64,000 bases of DNA from UBA10103 sp964437185 (GTDB lineage: Bacteria; Patescibacteriota; Minisyncoccia; Phycocordibacterales; UBA2100). Positions 24,564 to 32,304 of the stretch are shown piece after piece (the first letter of the stretch is position 1; the number at the start of each line of letters is the position of its first letter). The position numbers were made by a program, and so were the translations under genes. The notes below the pieces were generated by a model that had not been told where the DNA came from, did not search any database, and was given only the letters and a program-made list of their open reading frames with translations. The stretch is from contig CAYTFU010000003.1 of the NCBI GenBank assembly GCA_964437185.1, positions 1 through 64,000 on the forward strand, given 5' to 3'.

Positions 24564-26144
24564 CTAGGTACTGCGGAGGATGCGTACGACATCGTTTGAG
24601 TCGACGGCCAAATAAACCCAGGAACCATCGAAACGCGCGGCATTGGGGATTGCGTTGTTCGGAAAGTTGAATGTGGTGCTTATGGGTGTAAGGTTTGTCG
24701 GATCAGATCGCCAAACTTTGAAGTCCTGTGAATTTTCTAAGGTCGATAGAAACGCAAATCTGCCGCTCGCCACGATCCCAATCACCCCTCCTATCACATC
24801 ACTTTCGGCAATATTAGCCAGACCCGCCCATGGCGTTGATGCATCAAAAACATACAGGTCTGAGTACGCCGCTAGAGGCCCCGTCCCATCGAGACGACCG
24901 ACGTAAAGCCTATCCCCCACAAGATACACGGCGGAACCGTCGAGACCACCAGAGGGGTCAGGAAGATCATGATCGGGCGCGGTGATTTCAGTCACAGCAA
25001 GTGTAGAAGCTGTTGGAAATGTCATATCTAGAACCGTCACTTCCTGCCAATCTACATCGGAAGCCATAAAGGCATAGTAGTGATCGACACCCGAGTGAAG
25101 TTTCTTTGTTATCACCAGACTTTCCACGGTGCGATTCAATTCATAACCCGACCCTATTTCATCTACCGATCCTGGGATCCAGGGCGTAGCAACGTCGAAT
25201 ACGTGCAATTCGGGGCCTAGGGTTTCCTTAGTCACGAGAAAAACCTTTTTGTCGTAGTAAAAAAGTCGGAATCCATGAGGTTGTGACCCGCCGATAATAT
25301 TACTCAACCCTTTAGCGACAATCTGAAAAGGGGCCTGCGGATTTGTGACATCGATCACTCGAAACTGATTCGTTGGCGGCGGGACCGCAGGAGGAGGGGT
25401 CGGAACGGTGACCGCCAAGAATGCGTACATACGGTCGTCATCAGCGCGAACCACACGCACGTCGTTTACTTTCCGCCCAGCGGTAAATCCGTTGGTGAAT
25501 GACAAAAACTGAACATTTAGAGCGTTATTGCAGCTAGGATTGTAGGGCGCCCCATTTGCATCGGCGATATGAAGATAGGGAGCTGCGTCTGAGCTGAGAT
25601 AAATAATCTTCTCGAAAACGTCAAGTGCCGTCGGAGCTACAGTGCTTGGAGTCCTAGCGCATGTGTATGTCTCCGGCGGATTCCACCCTCCAGTCGGTGG
25701 ACTCACGTTGCACGTGCCCCCACTCATGACCATTTCGGGTACATTGACGATAGACGTCTCCGCTGTCACGTAAAGATTTCGGTTATGTGTTCCAGTCCAC
25801 GAGACCGTGCTGACGACAGTTTGAGAACACTGCGTTTTGAATGCGATGGGGATGCTGAGAGATTCCGTGTAGATAACGCCACCCACCGTGACGGGATTGC
25901 TACTCTCAGAGACGGCAGAATAATTCGTTCGTGCTGTGGCAGCCGCATCCTCTATAAGATCCTGCGCCATGTGGAGTGCTTCGGCGCTGATTTCGCTATC
26001 CGTTACGATCGTCTGATTGACACCAATGGCCGTCTGAACGCCCGACGTCAGGTAGTCACCGCCAGCTATTAAGACGACGGACATAACGCATATCGCAATC
26101 GCCATCGCGAGAAGAAGTTCGATTGTCGAAAAGCCGCGGTTCAT
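24564..26144 (-). CDS. Pilin-like protein fused to a large propeller-like head (candidate tip adhesin)
   Basis: A 526-residue protein. Residues 1-30 (MNRGFSTIELLLAMAIAICV) are a full prepilin signal with Glu5. Residues about 35-200 form a pilin-like stalk with Cys residues. From about 215 on there are repeated strands of the type VxVRxxDDRMYAFLAV, FRVIDVTNPQAPFQI, LHVFDVATPWIPGS and LYVFDASTPWAGL, which match LVIVD-type beta-propeller blades; roughly six or seven blades would fit. At over three times normal pilin length it cannot pack as a bulk subunit and most likely caps the fibre. Its place among minor pilins supports this. Confidence 0.85.
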   Translation of the reverse strand: MNRGFSTIELLLAMAIAICVMSVVLIAGGDYLTSGVQTAIGVNQTIVTDSEISAEALHMAQDLIEDAAATARTNYSAVSESSNPVTVGGVIYTESLSIPIAFKTQCSQTVVSTVSWTGTHNRNLYVTAETSIVNVPEMVMSGGTCNVSPPTGGWNPPETYTCARTPSTVAPTALDVFEKIIYLSSDAAPYLHIADANGAPYNPSCNNALNVQFLSFTNGFTAGRKVNDVRVVRADDDRMYAFLAVTVPTPPPAVPPPTNQFRVIDVTNPQAPFQIVAKGLSNIIGGSQPHGFRLFYYDKKVFLVTKETLGPELHVFDVATPWIPGSVDEIGSGYELNRTVESLVITKKLHSGVDHYYAFMASDVDWQEVTVLDMTFPTASTLAVTEITAPDHDLPDPSGGLDGSAVYLVGDRLYVGRLDGTGPLAAYSDLYVFDASTPWAGLANIAESDVIGGVIGIVASGRFAFLSTLENSQDFKVWRSDPTNLTPISTTFNFPNNAIPNAARFDGSWVYLAVDSNDVVRILRST

Positions 26145-26638
26145 ATAATTTGGTCAGTCCAGCTGATGGAGCCGAGACTCTCTATTGTTATCACCGATGT
26201 CCGGCCGCCGCCAGTGAGGGTGATCGTGGTTGCGCCTGCGTTACCAGTAAGTTGCTCAAACACTACTTCATCATCGCCAGAGCGCGCCGTGGTAGGCGCC
26301 GCTTGAAAAATCACGTCATACGCGGCGTCGCGCCCGCTGTCGTAACCATTGGTAGTTTGAAATATTACGTAAGAAGGTGTAGCCGGCGGCGTGGGTGTGA
26401 GGATCTTGACTCCATGTTTGCGACCATCAGGGCAGGTACCAAGGCAGATGTTGTTTATTGATTGCGCGCGGGCGCGCTGGAGAGTGGCGATAAGGAGATT
26501 GCGGTCGTTGCGGAAGTTGGAGCCGTGGTAGCTGTTCATCGTGGCGTACAAGCCAAGACTTCCGACGATTCCAAAAATCGCGACCACTACCAAAACCTCG
26601 AGCATCGTTACGCCGCGCGAGTGGGAGGAGGTGTTCAT
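26141..26638 (-). CDS. GspH/FimT-like minor pseudopilin
   Basis: A 165-residue prepilin: MNTSSHSRGVTMLEVLVVVAIFG, with Gly/Val cleavage and Glu5, then a FimT/GspH-like region (DRNLLIATLQRARAQSINN). A Cys pair (ICLGTC) follows. Overlaps the start of the propeller-headed pilin by 4 bases. Confidence 0.82.
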   Translation of the reverse strand: MNTSSHSRGVTMLEVLVVVAIFGIVGSLGLYATMNSYHGSNFRNDRNLLIATLQRARAQSINNICLGTCPDGRKHGVKILTPTPPATPSYVIFQTTNGYDSGRDAAYDVIFQAAPTTARSGDDEVVFEQLTGNAGATTITLTGGGRTSVITIESLGSISWTDQII

Positions 26639-26642
26639 ACGA

Positions 26643-27890
26643 TTAGTGAGCGTTGAGGCTCTGCGTGATCGAGTAGATCGGCGTGATGATCGACACTGCT
26701 ATAAAACCAACAATCAGACCCATGACGATCATGAGGATGGGCTCAAGCATGGTCGTAAGATTCTTCGTAAGGTCGTTGATCTCCTCTTCGTACATGTCGG
26801 AGAGAAACATGAGTGAGCTGCTGAGATTACCAGTCGATTCTCCCACCAGTACCATTTGCGTCATGATGGAAGGAAAGAGCTTGGGCGTCCGCTGGAACTG
26901 CGTCGAGATGCGCTGCCCTTTGGTGATGTGTTGCGCCGCATTCACGAGCGCGCGGCGATAGACAAGGTTGCGCGTGCTTGCAGCCACGAGATCAATTGCG
27001 TTGACCACGCCGACGTCACTCTTCAAAAGAAGCGCGAGCGTACGCGAGCAATTGGCGAGGTTGTAGTACTTAGAAAGCCTGCCGATAATTGGTATTCGCA
27101 GAAGCACAACGTCCATAGCGTGGTGGAAAGCGGGAACGAAGCGCATAAGGACGAGAAATCCGATAAAAGAAAATATAAGAGCGCCGATGACGAAAAGACC
27201 CCAATTGCCGAGGAATTCCGATATCACGATAAGCGCTCGCGTGGAAAAGGGCAGCGTGGCGTTTACGCCCTGAAATATCGGAATAATTTTTGGAAATATA
27301 TATACGGTGAGCATGGAGGTGATACCGACGGTCGCAAAGACGATCACCGCCGGATACACCATCGCGCCGATCACTTTGCGGCGAAGCGCGTGCTTCTTCT
27401 TGAGCTCCTCCGCAAGGTAATCGAGATTTTCGTGCAGCGTACCAGAACTCTCCCCTACCTTTACAATGTTGACGCAAAATTCGCCGAAAATGCGCTCGAA
27501 TTTGCGCAGACCCACAGAGAGCGCCTGCCCGTTGGACACGTCGAATATAAGACTTTGGAAAATGTAGGACGCGGACTTGGTGCGCGTCTCGCCACGAAGC
27601 ATGTAGAGTCCTTCCATGATCGGCATACCGGCGCGGAGAATCATGCCGAGTCGTTTGGCAAAAAATATTTGATCCTGCGTGCCGAATCGTATGGAAAAAG
27701 GCTTTCGCACGTCGGGCACTTCACGCATCAAACTCTCCTCCGACACGTGGACGCGTTTCGAAGCCTTCCTCTCTTTCGGGGCGCGCCCAATTTTTATTTT
27801 CTTGAAGGGGGCGATTGTAGAAGCAAAAAGCTTTTCCATCGAGACGGAAAATTTGTCACCGATGTCTGCGAGTTTCTTTCGTTTACTCAT
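26643..27890 (-). CDS. pilC: Type IV pilus inner-membrane platform protein PilC/GspF
   Basis: A 415-residue membrane protein starting MSKRKKLADIG, chosen because it overlaps the pilB stop by 8 bases. It has two T2SSF domains: GMILRAGMPIMEGL (first) and LLKSDVGVVNAIDLVA (second), each followed by membrane helices (for example VYPAVIVFATVGITSMLTVYIF). The N-terminal 80 residues are basic and could contact PilB. Platform for pilin polymerisation. Confidence 0.93.
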   Translation of the reverse strand: MSKRKKLADIGDKFSVSMEKLFASTIAPFKKIKIGRAPKERKASKRVHVSEESLMREVPDVRKPFSIRFGTQDQIFFAKRLGMILRAGMPIMEGLYMLRGETRTKSASYIFQSLIFDVSNGQALSVGLRKFERIFGEFCVNIVKVGESSGTLHENLDYLAEELKKKHALRRKVIGAMVYPAVIVFATVGITSMLTVYIFPKIIPIFQGVNATLPFSTRALIVISEFLGNWGLFVIGALIFSFIGFLVLMRFVPAFHHAMDVVLLRIPIIGRLSKYYNLANCSRTLALLLKSDVGVVNAIDLVAASTRNLVYRRALVNAAQHITKGQRISTQFQRTPKLFPSIMTQMVLVGESTGNLSSSLMFLSDMYEEEINDLTKNLTTMLEPILMIVMGLIVGFIAVSIITPIYSITQSLNAH

Positions 27891-29145
27891 AGCGCATGCG
27901 AAGCACTTCCTCAATGGTCGTGATACCAGCCGCAGCTTTGTAGAAGCCATCCACCACGATCGGCTTCATCCCCTGCGCGAGCGCGATGTCGCGCAACTCG
28001 CTCGCGGAGGCCTTACGGAGGATCGCCTCGCGAATTGGCGCATCGATAAGCATCACTTCGTGGAGACCCGCGCGGCCCATGTAGCCTGATTCATTGCACG
28101 CATCGCACCCTTCGCCTGCGTAAAAGGTGGAGTGCTGCTCAAGAAATGCCTCAGGCATGATTTCGGAAAGGCTCTTGCTCTCCGCGTCGTTGAGGGTCTT
28201 TTGCACTTTGCAGTGTTGGCAGATTTTGCGCACGAGCCGCTGGCCGATGGCAATATTGACGGTCGAGGCGATGAGATACGGCTCTACTTTCATATCAAGC
28301 AAGCGCGGGAGCGTGGTCGGCGCGTCGTTGGTATGGAGCGTTGAAAGAATGAGGTGGCCAGTGAGCGCGGTGTTCACGGCAAGCCCGGCTGTCTCCATAT
28401 CGCGGATCTCACCCACCATGATGATGTTGGGGTCTTGGCGAAGAAAGCTGCGAAGGCCGTTGGCGAAGGTGAGGCCCGTGCGCGCGTTGACTTGAATCTG
28501 ATTGATACCCGAGACGGAGTATTCGATGGGATCTTCAATCGTCATTACCGACACGTCGGGCTGATTGAGCATTTTGACGAGGGTATAGAGCGTTGTCGTT
28601 TTTCCCGAGCCTGTGGGGCCGGTGGCGAGAATCATGCCGTGCGGCATGCGAATTGCGCGCTCAATCTTTTTTCGATTTTCTGCGGTAAAGCCGAGCGTGT
28701 CGAGTGTAAACTCCTCCGCTTGATCAGAGAGCAATCGAAGCACCGCATTTTCGCCATAGTACGTCGGCACAATGGAAGTACGCACGTCGACACTCGCGCC
28801 GTCTTCGAGCGTGACTTTGAATCGGCCGTCTTGCGCCGCGTGATGTTCATCAGTGCGCAAGCCGCACAAAATTTTGAGACGGGATATTACCTCTTGATGA
28901 ATGCGCGGCGCAAAATGTTGAACCTCCTGCAACACGCCGTCGATGCGAAGTCGCACCGCAAGACCGTCTGCTCGCGGGTCGAGGTGTACGTCTGACGCGC
29001 GAGCCGAATAGGCGCACTGCACGAGCGCTTCCACGAGTCGAATGATCGAAAGTCCAGCACCTTTTTGCAGCTCCGCTGCGAGGAAGCGAGCATGATCGCG
29101 GCTCTGGGGTGCTCTGTGTTGTGTGGCCTGGTGCTGGGTGCTCAT
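27883..29145 (-). CDS. pilB: Type IV pilus assembly ATPase PilB, short form
   Basis: A 420-residue secretion ATPase. ASDVHLDP, Walker A GPTGSGKTT, Asp box, Walker B region MVGEIRDMETA, His box LSTLHTNDAPTT, and a zinc tetracysteine CQHC...CDAC. The usual N-terminal c-di-GMP/MshEN-type domain is missing, so the protein is about 150 residues shorter than canonical PilB. No separate pilT retraction ATPase is in the window. First gene of pilB-pilC-five pilins. Confidence 0.94.
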   Translation of the reverse strand: MSTQHQATQHRAPQSRDHARFLAAELQKGAGLSIIRLVEALVQCAYSARASDVHLDPRADGLAVRLRIDGVLQEVQHFAPRIHQEVISRLKILCGLRTDEHHAAQDGRFKVTLEDGASVDVRTSIVPTYYGENAVLRLLSDQAEEFTLDTLGFTAENRKKIERAIRMPHGMILATGPTGSGKTTTLYTLVKMLNQPDVSVMTIEDPIEYSVSGINQIQVNARTGLTFANGLRSFLRQDPNIIMVGEIRDMETAGLAVNTALTGHLILSTLHTNDAPTTLPRLLDMKVEPYLIASTVNIAIGQRLVRKICQHCKVQKTLNDAESKSLSEIMPEAFLEQHSTFYAGEGCDACNESGYMGRAGLHEVMLIDAPIREAILRKASASELRDIALAQGMKPIVVDGFYKAAAGITTIEEVLRMRYE

Positions 29146-29238
29146 AAAAATGGCTTACATGCTGGGGGATGTCGCGACGCTTAATATCGCAAAATCATAC
29201 AACGAGATTGGCCACAAAACAAGGGCCGTGTGCACAAC

Positions 29239-29271
29239 AGCCCCCGCACGCGGTATTCCGCGGCGGGGGCT
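29239..29271 (-). terminator. Strong hairpin after the peptidoglycan-binding protein gene
   Basis: AGCCCCCGC / GCGGGGGCT outer stem with an inner CGCGG/CCGCG stem; no clear T-run. Confidence 0.6.
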
Positions 29272-29302
29272 GCAAGTTTCCTACAACGCTACTAGACCCG
29301 GG

Positions 29303-30544
29303 CTAGTTGATCGTCACAAAGCTCGCGCTCGAAGACGCTGCGTTGTTCGAGCCGTCCTTCGACTCGACGACGTAGTAGTACGTAGTCGAAGCCGTGAGGC
29401 CTGTGAGGTTGAAGCTGTGCGCGAGCGTGTACGCAGCGTTCACCATGGAAGGCGCAGTGTTCATGTCGACCGGGGAAACGGTCGAGTAGTACACCTTGCC
29501 GTTCGCGGCCTCGTTGGTCGTCCAGAGAATCGTAGCTGTCGTGCTTCCGATTGGTGAAGCAGAAACCGCAGAGATCACTGGCGCCGTGGAATCAGGCGTG
29601 AGTGTGGTGAAGGTCATGTCGCTTGAAGTTGCAACATTGCCCCTGATGTCGGTCGACATCACGCGGTAGTGATACACCATCGATGGCAAAAGTCCCGTAA
29701 GATTGGTGCTGTGTGCACCTGCGAGGGCAAACATCGGTGCGGTCGTAGAACCGTACGAAGCGGTCGTGCCGTACTCGATCTTGTCCGTCGCACTTTCGTT
29801 GGTCGTCCAATTGATCGTCGCACCAGTCGTCGTGAGGTTGGTCGATCCAACTGCTGAGATCACAGGAGCGGTCTTATCCTTCCCGCGCTCTTCTCGATCG
29901 GTATCATCATCGTCCATTTTGTCCTCAATCCCCTTCGGCAAGTTTTGCCTCTGACACTCCGGGATTTCAGGCCGTTCACCACCATGCTTTCTGAGCCACC
30001 CAGGAGCAATCAGGTGCCCAGGCGGGACGATAGCGCAGAGTCTTCCGTGGGCGCGAGCAGACGTGGATGTCGCACTTGTCGACGTGCCGTTCTGCCATGC
30101 GAGTGGATGCTCGCGAAGAAATTCGTTGAGCTTCTTCAGGGTCTTTGGACCTACAAAGCCCGCCTGCTCGATGCCGTGCTTCTTCTGAAATCGCTTCACG
30201 GCTTCTGCAGTAAGGCGACCGTAGTAACCCGAGATGGTGCCTTCTGGATAGATCGAAGGATCTGCCGCAAGAAGCGCCTGAAGGGCAGTTACATCCTCAC
30301 CGGTTGAGCCCTGACGAAGCGCGCGAGCGAGATCGACGATTGCCGTCTTTTGATCCTGCATGAGGGTCTTCTGTTGCTGCGCGAGCGATTGCTGCTGCTC
30401 TTGAAGCGCTTTCATTTGCGCCTGGAGACTTTTAATCTGTTCAAGCAAGGCCTGAACATTGGTTGGGGTTTGTGCAAATGCGGCGACCGGCATAAGGACG
30501 CCGAGCATTACCGTACCCGCGAGAATCTTTTTAATTCTTGTCAT
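29303..30544 (-). CDS. Secreted peptidoglycan-binding protein with two FN3-like domains
   Basis: A 413-residue protein. Signal peptide (MTRIKKILAGTVMLGVLMPV, cut after AFA), Gln-rich coiled coil (28-70), a PG_binding_1 domain (about 78-140; QGSTGEDVTALQALL and GYYGRLTAEAVKRFQKKHGI), a charged linker (DDDDTDREERGKDK), and two FN3-like domains of about 85 residues starting TAPVISAV, each with the TINWTTNE or TILWTTNE motif. It probably sits in the wall and displays the FN3 pair. Lone gene. Confidence 0.9.
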   Translation of the reverse strand: MTRIKKILAGTVMLGVLMPVAAFAQTPTNVQALLEQIKSLQAQMKALQEQQQSLAQQQKTLMQDQKTAIVDLARALRQGSTGEDVTALQALLAADPSIYPEGTISGYYGRLTAEAVKRFQKKHGIEQAGFVGPKTLKKLNEFLREHPLAWQNGTSTSATSTSARAHGRLCAIVPPGHLIAPGWLRKHGGERPEIPECQRQNLPKGIEDKMDDDDTDREERGKDKTAPVISAVGSTNLTTTGATINWTTNESATDKIEYGTTASYGSTTAPMFALAGAHSTNLTGLLPSMVYHYRVMSTDIRGNVATSSDMTFTTLTPDSTAPVISAVSASPIGSTTATILWTTNEAANGKVYYSTVSPVDMNTAPSMVNAAYTLAHSFNLTGLTASTTYYYVVESKDGSNNAASSSASFVTIN

Positions 30545-30727
30545 ATAATTGTTCTAACTTTTAATAGACTACTAATGCGCACACGTATTGAAGACGAATC
30601 TACCGTACTTCCCTTACTGGACACCGCCCTAAAATCGGTGCCAAATACGTATGCTCATAGTTTACCATGCATTTTTTATACCCACGAAACGCCCAATGCC
30701 CCTCGACGGCTTTTCGCACGGGTTTCG

Positions 30728-30760
30728 CAAGGGTAACCCTTGTGAAAAGGGTTACCCTTG
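30728..30760. repeat. REP family A, inverted pair
   Basis: CAAGGGTAACCCTTG then, after 4 bases, AAGGGTTACCCTTG. Within the 270-base gap 30545-30814, which holds no gene. Confidence 0.85.
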
Positions 30761-30808
30761 TTTTTGAACCGCGCACGGGGGATGTCGGCAGTAGGGGGAA
30801 TGGGTAAT

Positions 30809-30823
30809 CAAGGGTTACCCTTG
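30809..30823. repeat. REP family A, overlapping the RAYT stop codon
   Basis: CAAGGGTTACCCTTG. On the minus strand its TAA is the stop codon of the transposase gene, whose last residues NQG are encoded by the repeat. Confidence 0.85.
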
Positions 30824-31501
30824 ATTGTTGCGGATGGTGAGCCACTCGTTGAGCTCCCGACCCATGTCGCGCACTGACGTAAATTTCCATGGAAACGGTT
30901 CGGGCTTAATGATTTTTGACTGAACCCTCCGAAGCGGATGCATGTAATCTTGCAGGCTAGAATACTGATATTCCTCCAAAAACGCCGCACCCTTACGTAC
31001 ATCCACAATGCCGTTCTTTTTCCACGTCCCTCCATCGGGCGCTAACTTGATCGGGTTGAGGTGAATGTAGGAAAACAGGTATTGCAGATAACGATCTTCA
31101 TGTACGTGCTCCGCCTTAAACGGGCCTTGCATGAGTGACCCCACGCGCTCGTACTTCTTATTGAAATACATCGAATATGCTGTTGTAACCTTCAGCATAA
31201 ATTTGGATATTCCGACCTCACTGTGCGATTGACGCGCAAGAATGTGAAAGTGGTTTGGCATAAGGCACCACGCCCCAATGTCGATCAATCGATTGTCGAT
31301 ATCGAGTGACGCGAGTCGCTCGTATGTAAACCCGCGAATGAGGTATGCGCCTATATTTACGGGGGTCTTGGAGTTGCAAAGATACATGAGCAACACCATT
31401 CGCTGATAATCCGCCTCGTCTGCGAAGATAGTTCGCTTTTCGACTCCGCGATTGTAAAGGTGGTAGATTTCTCCTTCCGCTAGTGCCAATCCTCGCTCCA
31501 T
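30815..31501 (-). CDS. REP-associated tyrosine transposase (RAYT) A
   Basis: A 228-residue Y1/HUH nuclease of the IS200-like TnpA_REP group, which cuts and joins single-stranded palindromes. HUH motif in MPNHFHIL; the tyrosine helix TAYSMYFNKKYERVGSLMQGPFKA with the family GxLxQG(R/P)F pattern; YIHLNPIK. The start MERGLALAEGEIYHLYNRG matches the family N-terminus (HLYNRG); an upstream ATG adds nine unlikely residues. It is flanked on both sides by family A palindromes, its likely substrate. It is not an IS: there is a single gene with no terminal repeats beyond the REPs. Confidence 0.9.
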   Translation of the reverse strand: MERGLALAEGEIYHLYNRGVEKRTIFADEADYQRMVLLMYLCNSKTPVNIGAYLIRGFTYERLASLDIDNRLIDIGAWCLMPNHFHILARQSHSEVGISKFMLKVTTAYSMYFNKKYERVGSLMQGPFKAEHVHEDRYLQYLFSYIHLNPIKLAPDGGTWKKNGIVDVRKGAAFLEEYQYSSLQDYMHPLRRVQSKIIKPEPFPWKFTSVRDMGRELNEWLTIRNNQG

Positions 31502-31525
31502 ATGAGCATCATACCACCCCACCAG

Positions 31526-31569
31526 CAAGGGTAACCCTTTTCACAAGGGTTTCACAAGGGTTACCCTTG
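31526..31569. repeat. REP family A cluster upstream of RAYT A
   Basis: CAAGGGTAACCCTT (31526-31539), a partial ACAAGGGTTTC, and a complete CAAGGGTTACCCTTG (31555-31569), starting 25 bases before the transposase start codon. Confidence 0.85.
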
Positions 31570-31597
31570 ATAATTCGTGGCTATTAGACACCCTCTT

Positions 31598-31632
31598 TCG
31601 GGGCTAATGGGCTTCAACAAGGGTTACCCTTG
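31598..31632. repeat. REP family A with conserved left flank, copy 1
   Basis: TCGGGGCTAATGGGCTTCAA leads into CAAGGGTTACCCTTG (31618-31632). With 31555-31569 it makes a composite unit of two REPs and a spacer of about 48 bases. Confidence 0.8.
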
Positions 31633-31650
31633 ATTTTGTGCGAATAACCC

Positions 31651-31935
31651 TTACCTCCCGCTCCTCCGCTCGAAAACAAGCGGCCTATTTATAAACATCG
31701 CGCCGATGGCCCACAGCCTCAACGGTGACCGCATTTTGCTCGCAGAATACACAACTCGGTAGTCGCCGACCCGTAACTTATACAAACCTTTAAGCTCGCG
31801 ATGGAGGCGTTCTGGTACGACGTCGTCGTAGTTCTCTTCAAACCAAGCAACTTTCTCTATAATTCTTCGCGCAATAATCTGATCAAGTGCTTCGAGGTCT
31901 CGCAAGGCATCTGCAGTCCACCTAACGGACGCCAT
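31651..31935 (-). pseudogene. RelE/ParE-family toxin with 3' frameshift
   Basis: As read, 94 residues: MASVRWTADALRDLEALDQI... and KLRVGDYRVVYSASK are typical of a ParE/RelE ribosome- or gyrase-directed toxin. After SASK the frame runs into MRSPLRLWAIG and a non-family tail. Adding one A to the AAAA run at about 31736 restores NAVTVEAVGHRRDVYK and a stop, exactly the conserved RelE-family end. So either the gene has a one-base deletion or the assembly does. Overlaps the antitoxin gene by 14 bases. Confidence 0.8.
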
Positions 31936-32110
31936 TCTTCTTCATTACTGCAGCGTGCGGCGTGATTTTTTGTTTCTTCTGCATTCGCTTCCTTAGCTCA
32001 GTTGCAAACGGTCTCTGCAATTTGAGGCCGGAATCTGGGTCACCAAAAAACTCGAGTATTTTCTGCTCGACAAGATTCCCGAACTTTTTATTGAGCTCTG
32101 CTGTGGTCAT
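31922..32110 (-). CDS. Probable antitoxin of the RelE/ParE pair
   Basis: A 62-residue charged protein, MTTAELNKKFGNLVEQKILEF..., ending in a basic segment (ELRKRMQKKQK). Its size, order and overlap with the toxin gene make it the antitoxin. No DNA-binding family can be named from sequence alone. TATATT (32122-32117 on the minus strand) ends 6 bases before the ATG, so the mRNA is likely leaderless. Confidence 0.7.
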   Translation of the reverse strand: MTTAELNKKFGNLVEQKILEFFGDPDSGLKLQRPFATELRKRMQKKQKITPHAAVMKKNGVR

Positions 32111-32157
32111 GTGTTGAATATATCACGCGAACCACCGACTGCAACGACCTCCGCCAA

Positions 32158-32171
32158 AAGGGTTACCCTTG
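32158..32171. repeat. REP family A
   Basis: AAGGGTTACCCTTG, start of a second composite unit parallel to 31555-31632. Confidence 0.85.
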
Positions 32172-32198
32172 ATAATTTTTAACTATCTGACACCCGCA

Positions 32199-32234
32199 TT
32201 CGGGGCTAATGGGCTTCAACAAGGGTTACCTTTG
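32199..32234. repeat. REP family A with conserved left flank, copy 2
   Basis: TTCGGGGCTAATGGGCTTCA followed by CAAGGGTTACCTTTG (one arm base changed). Same flank as at 31598-31632. Confidence 0.8.
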
Positions 32235-32262
32235 TTTTTTGAGGAGGGCTGGGAGCCGGTTC

Positions 32263-32297
32263 TCGGGGCTAAAGGTCTTCATCAAGGGTTACCCTTG
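32263..32297. repeat. REP family A with decayed left flank, copy 3
   Basis: TCGGGGCTAAAGGTCTTCAT then CAAGGGTTACCCTTG (32283-32297). The palindrome is intact while its flank has drifted. It lies 8 bases after the end of the next gene. Confidence 0.8.
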
Positions 32298-32304
32298 ATT
32301 GCCT

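Noticed and set aside
26856..27923. 355-codon open frame on the plus strand across pilC
   Set aside because: Antisense to a certain gene; its residues are low-complexity and charged and match no fold. Long antisense frames arise here from codon bias.
30815..31632. IS200/IS605 insertion sequence
   Set aside because: The transposase belongs to the REP-associated group; no subterminal hairpin pair with IS ends or TnpB was seen, and REPs are scattered rather than terminal.
31651..31935. Programmed ribosomal frameshift in the RelE/ParE gene
   Set aside because: A slip of the needed direction is possible at the A run, but there is no stimulating structure or internal RBS; a deletion or assembly error is simpler.
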